A stretch of DNA of 24,534 bases. Source: a virus. Location: positions 1 through 24,534 of the IMG/VR virus record IMGVR_UViG_3300031957_000006; one strand, given 5' to 3'. Shown piece by piece: positions 10,532 to 19,030 of the stretch. The stretch's first letter is position 1; the number at the start of each line of letters is the position of its first letter. The notes under the pieces were generated by a model that was not told the DNA's origin, made no database searches, and worked only from the letters and a program-made list of their open reading frames with translations. Made by a program: the position numbers and the translations under genes.

Positions 10532-11656
10532 ATGCCAAAGCTACCACGCTATGTACAAGAACGAGTGTCACCTGCGGGTGACATCTCATACCGCTTTAAC
10601 CCGCCACAGAACCTTGTCGATGAGGGTGTGGTCAAACGTGAGGAATATGGTACAGACTTAAAACAGGTACGCAAGATTGTTCGTGATCACAATAAGGCGA
10701 TTGACACGTGGCGTGAAGAACAATCACAGATTGTACGAATAAAGTCTAGCAGCAAGGTGACTGATCTCATTAACTATTACTATATGTCTAATGATTTCAA
10801 TGCTTTACGTCACTCAACTAAGGTTGACTACAGGTACTTTCTGACTGTGCTGCACCAGACTATGGGGTGGCGTAAGTATGAGCACGTTACCTCTAAGGTT
10901 GCAAAGCAATCATATGAAGAGTGGGTCAAACGTGGCATCAGTTTTGCTAATCATGCAGCAACATGTGCCAGTAGGGTGTACAACTATGCGATACAGATGG
11001 AGCATACAACATACAATCCTTGGGCAAATATCAAACGTAAGTCTGCTGCACAGCGTAAGGTGGTGTGGACACATGATGATGTTGTCAAGTTTCTTGACGT
11101 AGCATACAGCGACTTTGAGTATCGTAACATTGGCTTGATTGTACAGATGGCATACGAATGGTGTCAGCGACTAGGTGACATGCGTATGTTGACGTGGGAT
11201 AACATTGACTTTCGTACTCAGAAACTATCACTAGAACAAAGTAAACGTAGGGCTGACATAGAGCTACCAATATCAGAAGATCTATTGCACATGTTAAATG
11301 AACAGCGTAACGACTTTGGTTTTCAAGACTACGTTGCCCCACATCCTAGACCTACGGATGGTTCTTATAACCCTTATGCTATGGAGAGACTATCCAAAGT
11401 GGGTAGAAGGGTAATGCGTCTAGCTAAACTACCCGAAGAGTTACGTCTTATGGACTTACGTAGGACTGGTGTGACACAGATGGTTGATGCCGGTGTACCA
11501 TTGCCCCAAGTTATGGCAGTGACAGGACACAATCATGTGTCTTCTGTGAAACCATATATGAAACATACGTATACAAGTGCAAATAGTGCCTTGACACAGA
11601 GAAATGTAAGTGTATCCTTGAGTGGAACGAACAACATAGAAAGTGATACAGCATGA
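10532..11656 (+). CDS. Tyrosine recombinase (phage integrase)
   Basis: A 374-residue tyrosine recombinase. The N-terminal SAM-like core-binding domain spans about residues 70-170. In the catalytic domain I see Arg213 (CQRLGDMRMLTWD), Lys238 in the beta-hairpin (QSKRRAD), DLRRTGVTQMVDAG with Arg310, TGHNH with His333, and the nucleophile Tyr342 (SVKPYMKHT). The His usually before DLR is Met307. The start ATG 10532 has GGAGG upstream; the stop overlaps the primase start (ATGA). It would catalyse site-specific integration or dimer resolution. No tRNA-like or obvious attP sequence is visible beside it, so the integration target is unknown. Confidence 0.92.
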   Translation: MPKLPRYVQERVSPAGDISYRFNPPQNLVDEGVVKREEYGTDLKQVRKIVRDHNKAIDTWREEQSQIVRIKSSSKVTDLINYYYMSNDFNALRHSTKVDYRYFLTVLHQTMGWRKYEHVTSKVAKQSYEEWVKRGISFANHAATCASRVYNYAIQMEHTTYNPWANIKRKSAAQRKVVWTHDDVVKFLDVAYSDFEYRNIGLIVQMAYEWCQRLGDMRMLTWDNIDFRTQKLSLEQSKRRADIELPISEDLLHMLNEQRNDFGFQDYVAPHPRPTDGSYNPYAMERLSKVGRRVMRLAKLPEELRLMDLRRTGVTQMVDAGVPLPQVMAVTGHNHVSSVKPYMKHTYTSANSALTQRNVSVSLSGTNNIESDTA

Positions 11657-12417
11657 ATATACAAAGTATTATAGATGATCTAGCATTAGTAAATGGACAG
11701 AGTAAACGTATGACGTGCCCTGCATGTAATACTAAGAATACATTTACTATTACTAATAATATGGGTAAGATCATATGGAACTGTTACAAAGCTGGGTGTA
11801 GTGTGTCAGGTGGCACACGTACTCAACTGACTGCCGATGACATACGTAAGTCATTAGGTAGTGTTGCAGAAGAGACACACGTATCAACATTCTCAAAACC
11901 AGATTGGTTTGTGCGTGACGATGCAAAGATCAGAGACTTCTGTGACCAGTGGGTACTAGACCCACAAGATTTAGGCTTGCTGTATGACGTTAAGGAACAT
12001 CGTGTGGTGTTCCCTGTTGTACACAATGGAGTTACAGTCGATGCCACAGGCAGATCACTAGGTAAACGTATACCTAAGTGGAAAAGATATGGTAAAAGTG
12101 ACTTGCCATACGCTGCTGGACGTGGTAAAACGGCTGTAGTTGTTGAGGACTGCGTGAGTGCTGCTATTGTAGGTGATGGTGGTGTATATGTCGGGGTCGC
12201 AGTGTTGGGTACATCATTGTCCAATGGACACAAGAAGTACTTGTCGCAGTTCTCAACAGCAATAATTGCATTAGACCCCGATGCTTTACCCAAGACACTG
12301 CAGTTTGCACGAGAGCTACGTCAGTATGTGGACACTATCAAGATCCTGTACTTGCGTGACGATTTGAAATACCGTAACCCTACCGACTTTGAAAACCTTA
12401 CAACACTAGGAGACTAA
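11653..12417 (+). CDS. DNA primase (zinc finger plus TOPRIM)
   Basis: A 254-residue protein. Cys22, Cys25 (TCPACN), Cys44 and Cys49 (NCYKAGC) form a primase-type zinc finger that selects the start site. The TOPRIM domain shows VVVEDCVSAAIVG with Glu165 and IIALDPDALPK with Asp208 and Asp210 for metal binding. It makes RNA primers for the polymerase. It resembles the primase half of T7 gene 4 but is a separate gene, followed three bases later by the helicase. The ATG overlaps the integrase stop. A middle section (PDWFVRDDAKIRDFCDQWVL) links the two domains. Confidence 0.9.
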   Translation: MNIQSIIDDLALVNGQSKRMTCPACNTKNTFTITNNMGKIIWNCYKAGCSVSGGTRTQLTADDIRKSLGSVAEETHVSTFSKPDWFVRDDAKIRDFCDQWVLDPQDLGLLYDVKEHRVVFPVVHNGVTVDATGRSLGKRIPKWKRYGKSDLPYAAGRGKTAVVVEDCVSAAIVGDGGVYVGVAVLGTSLSNGHKKYLSQFSTAIIALDPDALPKTLQFARELRQYVDTIKILYLRDDLKYRNPTDFENLTTLGD

Positions 12418-12420
12418 CAC

Positions 12421-13650
12421 ATGGAATTATCATTGATACGTAGTCTGATGGACAAAGACTTTTATGACGAGCATCGTGGTGCACGTTGTCCTGACAGACT
12501 ATTCAGTAAAGATGTACGTAGGATCAAGCAGTCTATTGACACTGCTATGGATCGTTATGAACGTACAGTTACACCAGCAGAGATTGAGGCATTGTTCATG
12601 GCGAACAACCCTACTCTCACAACCGCACAGAAGACTGCCTACAGCCACTTGTTTGGGCAGGTAAGTAAGGAGCAGCCAATGGGCAGTGACGTAGCACAAG
12701 AGGTGCTGTCTAAGCTGTTCCAACAGGTGATTGGTGAAGACATTGCCAACCTTGGCTTTGACTATGTGAATGGTAGCAAGTCTACACTGGAGCCATTACG
12801 TCAAATGCTTGAGCAGTATGGTGATGACTTCACGCCAAACCTAAATGTTGAGTGGGAAGACATTGACTTTGATACCATCATGGAACTCAATGACCTTGAG
12901 GCACGTTGGATATTCAACATCCCTACATTGACACGTAAAGTTGAGGGTATCAATGCTGGTCACTTGATTGAGATAGGTGCACGTCCTAATACAGGTAAGA
13001 CATCCTTTCATGCATCCCTTGTTGCTGGGCCTAATGGGTTTTGTGATCAAGGTGCACGAGTAATTGTATTATGTAATGAGGAAGGTTATGGACGTGTGGT
13101 AATGCGCTACATCAATGCTGTAAGTGGCTACGATAAACACCAGTTAAAAGATCCACAGATTAGAAAGAAAGCACTACAATCTTTTTTAAAGATTAAACCT
13201 AATCTAATGTTTAAGGATGCAACAGGGCGTGACATGAATTGGGTTGAGTCAGTATGCAAGTCATACAAGCCAGATATTATTATACTAGACATGGGTGATA
13301 AGTTTGCCCGTACTGCTGGCTTCTCACGTCCTGATGAGGCACTCAAAGCTAACGCCATACATGCACGTCAGATTGCCAAACAGCAAGAGTGTGCAGTGTT
13401 CTACATGTCTCAGCTATCTGCTGATGCAGAAGGTAAGGTCGTACTCAACCAAGCCATGATGGAAGGCTCACGTACAGGTAAGGCAGCAGAAGCTGACCTT
13501 ATGATTATGATCTCCAAGAACCCTACAGTTGAGGGTCAAGAGGAAGAAGACAACCAACGCCACATCAATGTGGTCAAAAACAAATTGTCTGGGTGGCATG
13601 GCATTGTTCACACAGATCTTGAATACAAGATAGCGAGGTATGTATCGTGA
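12421..13650 (+). CDS. Replicative DNA helicase (DnaB/RecA-fold)
   Basis: A 409-residue protein. The N-terminal ~150 residues are helical, DnaB-N-like. The RecA-fold domain has Walker A ARPNTGKTSFHASL (187-200), VLCNEEGYGR with the likely catalytic Glu220, Walker B IIILDMGDK (286-294), and the MSQLSAD loop (329-335) with the sensor Gln331. The end has KNPTVEG and NVVKNKLSGWHG, typical of DnaB-type helicases. It unwinds the replication fork as a hexameric ring and pairs with the adjacent primase. AGGAG lies just before ATG 12421, and the next gene overlaps its stop with a GTG. Confidence 0.9.
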   Translation: MELSLIRSLMDKDFYDEHRGARCPDRLFSKDVRRIKQSIDTAMDRYERTVTPAEIEALFMANNPTLTTAQKTAYSHLFGQVSKEQPMGSDVAQEVLSKLFQQVIGEDIANLGFDYVNGSKSTLEPLRQMLEQYGDDFTPNLNVEWEDIDFDTIMELNDLEARWIFNIPTLTRKVEGINAGHLIEIGARPNTGKTSFHASLVAGPNGFCDQGARVIVLCNEEGYGRVVMRYINAVSGYDKHQLKDPQIRKKALQSFLKIKPNLMFKDATGRDMNWVESVCKSYKPDIIILDMGDKFARTAGFSRPDEALKANAIHARQIAKQQECAVFYMSQLSADAEGKVVLNQAMMEGSRTGKAAEADLMIMISKNPTVEGQEEEDNQRHINVVKNKLSGWHGIVHTDLEYKIARYVS

Positions 13651-14063
13651 ATCAGTTAGAACTATTTAATTTTGAGGTACAAAAAATTAATGATGGTTTA
13701 GAGTGCAACAACTGCGGGATAGTTCAACCCATAAACAACTTCCAACACATGCTATCTGGAGAAATAAAAAGAAAGTGTAGATCTTGTGCACGTAATCAAT
13801 CCAATCTGATTAAACACTTACGTTCTCTGCATCCATATCCTGAAGAAGATTATATATGTCCTATATGTAACCGTGACATACAGGAGATAGGCAGAAAAGG
13901 TCAGAAAAGATTGCAGACGTGGGTGATTGATCATTGTCACGACACAGAAACGTTTCGTGGTTGGGTGTGTCATCATTGCAACGTTGGTTTAGGAGCTTTC
14001 AATGACAAGCTAGACAGAGTTGAAGCGGCAGTAGTATACTTAAAAAAACATAAAGGAATATAA
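13647..14063 (+). CDS. Recombination endonuclease VII-like HNH nuclease
   Basis: A 138-residue protein. Cys20, Cys23, Cys44 and Cys47 form a first zinc site; Cys71, Cys74, Cys108 and Cys111 form a second, enclosing the His-Me finger VIDHCHDTETFRGWVCHHCN (94-113) with GLGAFND after it. That is the endonuclease VII signature (compare T4 gene 49). It cuts branched DNA such as Holliday junctions before packaging, or could be a homing-type HNH nuclease; the EndoVII match makes the first more likely. Start is GTG 13647, overlapping the helicase stop (GTGA). AT content is somewhat higher than in its neighbours. Confidence 0.85.
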   Translation: MNQLELFNFEVQKINDGLECNNCGIVQPINNFQHMLSGEIKRKCRSCARNQSNLIKHLRSLHPYPEEDYICPICNRDIQEIGRKGQKRLQTWVIDHCHDTETFRGWVCHHCNVGLGAFNDKLDRVEAAVVYLKKHKGI

Positions 14064-14064
14064 T

Positions 14065-14727
14065 ATGATACAAACATTTTACATAGATCACATGGGTAGT
14101 GACCTGTCTGTAGTTAATGCAGCACGTGTATCATTCGCTAAGAAGAGTGAGTGGAACCCTGATTGGCGTGACGATCACTATGAACCATTGCTTCCAGCCG
14201 ACAGTAAACTAATCAAATACCTAGCCAAGCACAAACACATGTCGCCTTTTGGTCATGCGTTTGCCAGCTTCCACGTCAAGGCACCTGTGTTTGTAGCTAG
14301 GCAGTTAGTCAAACATAAGTTTCTACGCTGGAATGAAATCAGCCGTAGGTATGTAGACCATGAGCCTGAGTTCTATCAGCCAACAGAATGGCGTGGACGT
14401 AGTGTGGATGCCAAACAAGGTAGCACTGGTGTAGTTGAGGTAGCTAATAAGCCCATTATAGGTCAAGCAGTGTGGCGATCTTTAGAATGTTACAGAGAAC
14501 TATTGAGGCAGGGTATATGCCCAGAGCAAGCACGTATGGTGCTACCACAGAGCATGGTCACTGAGTGGTACTGGTCAGGTAGCTTAGATGCGTTTGCAGA
14601 CATGTGTAACCTACGTTGTAAGCCTGACACACAGTACGAGACACAGGTTGTAGCTGGGCATATTGACACAGAGATGCTCAAGCTATTCCCTGTATCATGG
14701 AAGGCGTTGAGAGGAGATGCAGAATGA
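14065..14727 (+). CDS. thyX: FAD-dependent thymidylate synthase ThyX
   Basis: A 220-residue ThyX. The signature region is KHKFLRWNEISRRY (83-96), against the usual RHRxxSxNExSxRY: the two Arg are Lys and the Ser is Arg88. Other family marks are VSFAKKSE (22-29), HMSPFGHAFASFHVKAPVFV (58-77), ARMVLPQSMVTEWYWSGS (156-173) and the final CNLRC (181-185). It methylates dUMP to dTMP using folate and FADH2, supplying dTTP. ATG 14065 follows the previous stop after one base, with AAAGGA upstream. Together with RNR it forms a phage dNTP supply route. The next gene overlaps its stop. Confidence 0.93.
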   Translation: MIQTFYIDHMGSDLSVVNAARVSFAKKSEWNPDWRDDHYEPLLPADSKLIKYLAKHKHMSPFGHAFASFHVKAPVFVARQLVKHKFLRWNEISRRYVDHEPEFYQPTEWRGRSVDAKQGSTGVVEVANKPIIGQAVWRSLECYRELLRQGICPEQARMVLPQSMVTEWYWSGSLDAFADMCNLRCKPDTQYETQVVAGHIDTEMLKLFPVSWKALRGDAE

Positions 14728-14945
14728 AGGATATAAAAGTAACAGAGATAGAAGAACACGAGGATGGTAGCGCCACACTACAAGTAGAGTGTGACCCTGC
14801 TACATTCGCAGCCATATTTGACGTAGGCTTCTTAACCTTAGTAAAGAAAGGTCTGGAAAACGAAAAGTGGCAGACGTGTTTAACTTGTGGCGGTCCATCA
14901 AAGAATGATACATGTGGCTTTTGTCTAAAGGAAACAGGTAAATGA
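14724..14945 (+). CDS. Small zinc-ribbon-like protein
   Basis: From ATG 14724, overlapping the ThyX stop (ATGA) with GAGGAG upstream, this gives 73 residues. The N-terminal part is acidic and beta-strand-like (ATLQVECDPATFAAIFDVGF); the C terminus holds CLTCGG and CGFC (Cys52, 55, 64, 67), a CxxC-x8-CxxC zinc ribbon. The short N-terminal ORF extension to 14697 is a ThyX shadow. Zinc ribbons in small phage proteins often bind nucleic acid or other proteins. Function unknown. Confidence 0.65.
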   Translation: MKDIKVTEIEEHEDGSATLQVECDPATFAAIFDVGFLTLVKKGLENEKWQTCLTCGGPSKNDTCGFCLKETGK

Positions 14946-15193
14946 TTAGATCAATGACACAAGAAGAACGAGAACGTGCTACTGAAAGGAGACTTACTAA
15001 TATGACTACATCAAAATCAATATGCGAGATACGTTTACATAATGCTATGATACGTAACAACCTGACACTGGAAGAGTGTATAAATGCCATAGATACATAC
15101 GCTATGGATAAAAAGTTTCACGACGATCTTGACAATGCATACAATGTCTACGAAGATACATGGGATGATTGGCACGATGGAGATATAAAGTAG
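14942..15193 (+). CDS. Small acidic hypothetical protein
   Basis: An 83-residue protein starting with an ATG that overlaps the previous stop (ATGA). A second in-frame ATG at 15002 sits ten bases after a very strong AAAGGAG (14985-14991) and would give a 63-residue form starting MTTSKSICEI; this internal start may be the main one. The C terminus is acidic and aromatic (DDLDNAYNVYEDTWDDWHDG). No recognised domain. It lies between ThyX and the polymerase. Confidence 0.6.
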   Translation: MIRSMTQEERERATERRLTNMTTSKSICEIRLHNAMIRNNLTLEECINAIDTYAMDKKFHDDLDNAYNVYEDTWDDWHDGDIK

Positions 15194-15201
15194 GAGACAA
15201 T

Positions 15202-17244
15202 ATGATACTGACCCTTGACGTAGAAAACACAGTAACTAAACGCAACGGCAAGATGCACCTTGATCCGTTTGAACCAGACAACACACTTGTAATGGTGGGC
15301 ATGTTAGATGACAACGATAACGAAACTATTGTAACATTTGATCACGCAGAGCATCAACCCACCACAGATGGGCGGCGTATTGTTCAGGATGCACTGGACT
15401 CTACCCGCCTGTTGGTTGCACATAATGCCCCTCACGATCTTGTATGGTTGTGGGAGTCAGGCTTTACGTATGACGGTGACATCTTTGATACCATGCTAGG
15501 TGAGTACGTATTGCAGCGTGGGCAGAAGGAAGCACTGTCGCTTGAGGCATGTGCGGAACGCTATGAGCTTGACACTAAGAAGCAGGACACACTCAAAGAA
15601 TACTTCAAGCAAGGTTTGTCTACTCGTGACATACCACACGACGAGTTGTCAGAGTACCTGTCACATGACTTACATGCTACGCAGCAATTGTTCAACCGTT
15701 TGCAGACGAAGTACGAGGAGTGCAGTTCACTGGAACCAACGATCACTCTGACTAACCAGCTTGCAATACACCTTGCACGTATTTATCAGCGTGGCTTTCA
15801 GGTAGATATGGACGCACTGATGAAGGTGCGTGATGAGTTTGAGCAAGAACGTAATGTCCTTTCAATTGCACTAGAAGAACAAGTTGCAGATCTTATGGGT
15901 GACAGACCCATCAACCTCAACAGCCCAGAGCAAAAGTCATGGGTAATATACAGCCGTAGGCCACATGACAAGAAGGTGTGGGCAGACTTGTTTGATGAAC
16001 GTATGTCTGACACAGAGTACCGCAGTACAGTACGATTACACAGTAACAGGTTGTACAAGCAGAAGGCGCACCAGTGCAGAGACTGCTATGGTACAGGACA
16101 GGTAAGGAAGGTAAAGAAAGATGGCACTCCATTCGCTAGGACTAATAGATGCAATGCTTGTAATGCTGCTGGCTTTGTATATACTGATACCACTACTCTG
16201 GCAGGACTAAAGTTCTCACCACCTACAGCCAAGTGGGTAAGCTCCAATGGCTTTGGTACAGACAAAGGTAACTTGCTATACCTTGAGGGCATTGCACGTT
16301 CCAAGGGTATGAAAGAGGCAGAGCTATTCTTACAGAACTTACGTAGACTATCTGCAGTAGAAACATATCTCAGCAGCTTTGTAGAGGGTATAGCAACGCA
16401 CGTAAAGAATGACGGTAGGCTGCATGTACGATTACTGCAACACCGCACTGGCACAGGACGTTTATCAGGTGCAGACCCTAACATGCAGAACATGCCACGT
16501 GGTGGTACGTTTCCTGTCAAGCGTGTGTTTACATCACGTTGGGAAGGTGGTCAGATTATGGAAGCTGACATGGCACAGTTAGAGTTCAGAGTTGCTGCGT
16601 TCCTTGCACAAGATACTACTGCCATTGAGGAAGTGTCTACAGGTTTTGATGTACATGCTTACACTGCACAGGTTATCAGTGATGCAGGTCAACCTATGTC
16701 ACGGCAAGAAGCTAAGGCACATACGTTTGCACCTTTGTATGGTGCCAGTGGTTTCGGTAGGTCACAAGCAGAAGCGACATACTACCAACAGTTTACGACA
16801 AAGTATTCTGGTATTGCCAAGTGGCATGAGGCACTAGCCAAAGAAGCATTGAACACAGGCAAGATCACTACGCCATCTGGACGTGAGTTTGCTTTCCCTG
16901 ACGTTGTACGTAGGAGATTTGGAGGTGTGACATTTTTCACACAGATAAAAAATTATCCAGTACAATCGTTTGCAACCGCTGACATTGTACCCATATCTTT
17001 GATATACATAGATAGGTTACTAACAGCAAACAGGCTACACAGTTGTGTAGTAAACAGTGTACATGACTCAGTTGTGATTGATGTGCACCCAGATGAGAAG
17101 GACAAAGTACTAAAGGTTATTAGCACAGCTAATGACAAACTAATCGCAATCGTCAACCGTAAGTGGAACATAGATTTTAATGTACCTCTATTATTAGAGG
17201 CAAAGATTGGTCCGAATTGGCTTGACGTAAAAGATGTAATATGA
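15202..17244 (+). CDS. Family A DNA polymerase with 3'-5' exonuclease and a zinc-knuckle insertion
   Basis: From ATG 15202 behind TAGGAG this is 680 residues. Exonuclease motifs: LDVENT (Asp6, Glu8), HNAPHD (Asn75, Asp79) and EYLSHD (Tyr152, Asp156). Polymerase: HRTGTGRLSGADPNMQNMP (414-432), motif A EADMAQLEFRVAA with Asp456, motif B RQEAKAHTFAPLYG with Lys505 and Phe509 (the E. coli 762 position), motif C NSVHDSVV with Asp622. Between the domains, CRDCYGTG (292-299) and CNAC (317-320) form a DnaJ-type zinc knuckle at the place where T7 polymerase carries its thioredoxin-binding domain. It replicates the phage genome. Length is close to T7 gene 5 (704). Confidence 0.95.
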   Translation: MILTLDVENTVTKRNGKMHLDPFEPDNTLVMVGMLDDNDNETIVTFDHAEHQPTTDGRRIVQDALDSTRLLVAHNAPHDLVWLWESGFTYDGDIFDTMLGEYVLQRGQKEALSLEACAERYELDTKKQDTLKEYFKQGLSTRDIPHDELSEYLSHDLHATQQLFNRLQTKYEECSSLEPTITLTNQLAIHLARIYQRGFQVDMDALMKVRDEFEQERNVLSIALEEQVADLMGDRPINLNSPEQKSWVIYSRRPHDKKVWADLFDERMSDTEYRSTVRLHSNRLYKQKAHQCRDCYGTGQVRKVKKDGTPFARTNRCNACNAAGFVYTDTTTLAGLKFSPPTAKWVSSNGFGTDKGNLLYLEGIARSKGMKEAELFLQNLRRLSAVETYLSSFVEGIATHVKNDGRLHVRLLQHRTGTGRLSGADPNMQNMPRGGTFPVKRVFTSRWEGGQIMEADMAQLEFRVAAFLAQDTTAIEEVSTGFDVHAYTAQVISDAGQPMSRQEAKAHTFAPLYGASGFGRSQAEATYYQQFTTKYSGIAKWHEALAKEALNTGKITTPSGREFAFPDVVRRRFGGVTFFTQIKNYPVQSFATADIVPISLIYIDRLLTANRLHSCVVNSVHDSVVIDVHPDEKDKVLKVISTANDKLIAIVNRKWNIDFNVPLLLEAKIGPNWLDVKDVI

Positions 17245-17282
17245 TATAACCACCATTCGTCTAAAATAAAAGGAGACTTAAT

Positions 17283-18176
17283 ATGAATCAAGTATCAACA
17301 ATCGACACAAACAATTTCTCAGCAATGGCCCAAGCAATGGGCATGAACGCAGATGCACCAAAGCAGTCTGCTAAAGCAAGTACACTTGCACGTTTACGTA
17401 TTCATCACTCACCTATCATGGGTCAGCAAGAGATCAATGGTAAGATGAAGAACGTAGAGGTTGTAAGTGGTGGCACCTACAAGCTAGAGATCCCAGATGG
17501 GCCTACATACTACGCTGATAGTGTGTCTATTCGTCCTTACCTGCAACGCTTCATGCACAAGAAGTTTGTCATGGGTAATGAGTCAAGACCAAACCGCTAT
17601 GTCAAAACTGTTATGGCTAATGACCTTAACGCTGACATGAAAGACAACGATGGTGGCTTCAACTGTGGTAAACCTGCTGGCTTTATCCAAGATTGGGCTG
17701 CACTACCAGACAATATGAAAGACTTGATTAGATCAATCAAGCGTGTTCGTGCGTTGTTTGGTGTCGTTGAGATGGTCAATCCTACAGACGATCAAGGTAA
17801 CTCTGTTGATGTAGAGTCTACCCCATTCATCTGGGAGATTGATAACCGTGACGCATTTAAAACAGTCGGTAAAGTATTTGCTGATCTGACAAAGATGCGC
17901 CGCTTGCCACCACAGCACTACGTGTCAATGACCACAACAGAAGTACCGTTACCAAATGGTAGCAGCTTCTATGTGCCTAACACTTCACTGGACTTGAACA
18001 ATACGTTGGACATGGACAATGAAGCACAGGAAAACTTTGCTAGTTTCATGGCATGGATTCAGAATTACAATACGTACATTCTAAATTCATGGGATGAGAA
18101 CATGCATAAGAATGAAGAAGTTGACACAGACACTGTGGAAGAGTTCGTAGACATTGACGCAGAGGATTTTGTCTAA
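17283..18176 (+). CDS. Probable single-stranded DNA-binding protein
   Basis: A 297-residue protein starting at ATG 17283 behind AAAAGGAG. The body is mixed beta-rich (KNVEVVSGGTYKLEIPDGPT; YADSVSIRPYLQRFMHKKFV; FGVVEMVNPTDDQGNSVDVE), and the last ~25 residues are very acidic (DTDTVEEFVDIDAEDFV), ending with aromatic Phe-Val. An acidic tail with a terminal aromatic residue is the mark of phage and bacterial SSBs such as T7 gp2.5, through which they contact polymerase and helicase. Position between polymerase and exonuclease fits. I cannot prove the OB fold from sequence alone. The stop shares one base with the next start. Confidence 0.6.
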   Translation: MNQVSTIDTNNFSAMAQAMGMNADAPKQSAKASTLARLRIHHSPIMGQQEINGKMKNVEVVSGGTYKLEIPDGPTYYADSVSIRPYLQRFMHKKFVMGNESRPNRYVKTVMANDLNADMKDNDGGFNCGKPAGFIQDWAALPDNMKDLIRSIKRVRALFGVVEMVNPTDDQGNSVDVESTPFIWEIDNRDAFKTVGKVFADLTKMRRLPPQHYVSMTTTEVPLPNGSSFYVPNTSLDLNNTLDMDNEAQENFASFMAWIQNYNTYILNSWDENMHKNEEVDTDTVEEFVDIDAEDFV

Positions 18177-19030
18177 TGAACCATCCTGCTGAACTGGCGA
18201 TCAATCAGTATCTTGAAGATGCTACATCTGGTAAATCAACAATGTCGGAAGAAACAATTAAACAGATTGGTACAGATGTAATGGATGCTGTTAGACGCCA
18301 GTTTGGTGGGGGCAATAAGCGTGACAAGTTTCGGCTGCGTATGTCTAATGTAGGCAGACCGACTTGTCAGCTTTGGTTTGAGAAGAATAAACCAGAGAGA
18401 GCATTGCCCAAACCAACAACATTCGTAATGAACATGCTGATGGGTGACATCGTAGAGGCAGCGTTCAAGGGTATCATAACAGAAGCAGGAGTTAAGTACG
18501 AAGACGATGACAACTTTGTTGAATTACAGTTGGGTGAGACTACAATAAAAGGATCATATGATCTTGTGCTGGATGGGGCAGTCGATGACGTTAAATCTGC
18601 ATCTGACTGGTCATACAGAAACAAGTTTGAATCGTTCCAAACACTGAAAGACAGTGATCCATTTGGTTACGTAGGTCAACTGGCTGGCTACGCTAAGGCT
18701 GCAGGTAAGAAAGCAGGTGGCTGGTGGGTAGTCAACAAAGCCAATGGTGGAATTAAATATGTTCCAGCAGAGGGTATTGACATTGACGCAGAAATTACTA
18801 CATTAGAAGATACTGTTGACACAGTAAATGCTAACGAGTTCAAGCGTTGTTTTGATCCTGTACCTGAGACATTCAGGGGTAAGGCATCAGGCAACAAAGT
18901 ACTAAACAGTAACTGCAAGTTCTGTGACTACAGGTTTGAGTGTTACCCTACGCTACAAGAGTTACCATCTAAGGTATCTCAAGCTAAGGTAAAACCCATT
19001 GTACCATACATAGAAGTAAAGGAGTATTAA
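18176..19030 (+). CDS. PD-(D/E)XK exonuclease, RecB/Cas4-like, with probable Fe-S cluster
   Basis: A 284-residue nuclease. IKGSYDLVLDG carries Asp129, VDDVKSAS gives Asp138-x-Lys140, and GQLAGYAKA shows the QxxxY motif (Gln168, Tyr172), the RecB/Cas4 nuclease signature. Cys64 (RPTCQLWF) plus Cys247, Cys250 and Cys256 (NCKFCDYRFEC) are arranged as in Cas4/AddB-type [4Fe-4S] nucleases. It probably acts as the phage 5'-3' exonuclease in host DNA degradation or recombination, in place of T7 gp6. It starts at ATG 18176, sharing one base with the SSB stop, and is followed directly by the next gene. Confidence 0.85.
   Translation: MNHPAELAINQYLEDATSGKSTMSEETIKQIGTDVMDAVRRQFGGGNKRDKFRLRMSNVGRPTCQLWFEKNKPERALPKPTTFVMNMLMGDIVEAAFKGIITEAGVKYEDDDNFVELQLGETTIKGSYDLVLDGAVDDVKSASDWSYRNKFESFQTLKDSDPFGYVGQLAGYAKAAGKKAGGWWVVNKANGGIKYVPAEGIDIDAEITTLEDTVDTVNANEFKRCFDPVPETFRGKASGNKVLNSNCKFCDYRFECYPTLQELPSKVSQAKVKPIVPYIEVKEY

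Noticed and set aside
12219-12230. GTCCAATGGACA as a further copy of the palindrome
   Set aside because: Shorter arms and different centre (two bases missing), no shared flanks; likely chance within the primase gene.
11823-12293. 156-residue minus-strand ORF
   Set aside because: Lies wholly inside the primase gene, which has clear zinc and TOPRIM motifs.
16086-16520. 144-residue minus-strand ORF
   Set aside because: Lies inside the DNA polymerase gene and has no ribosome site.
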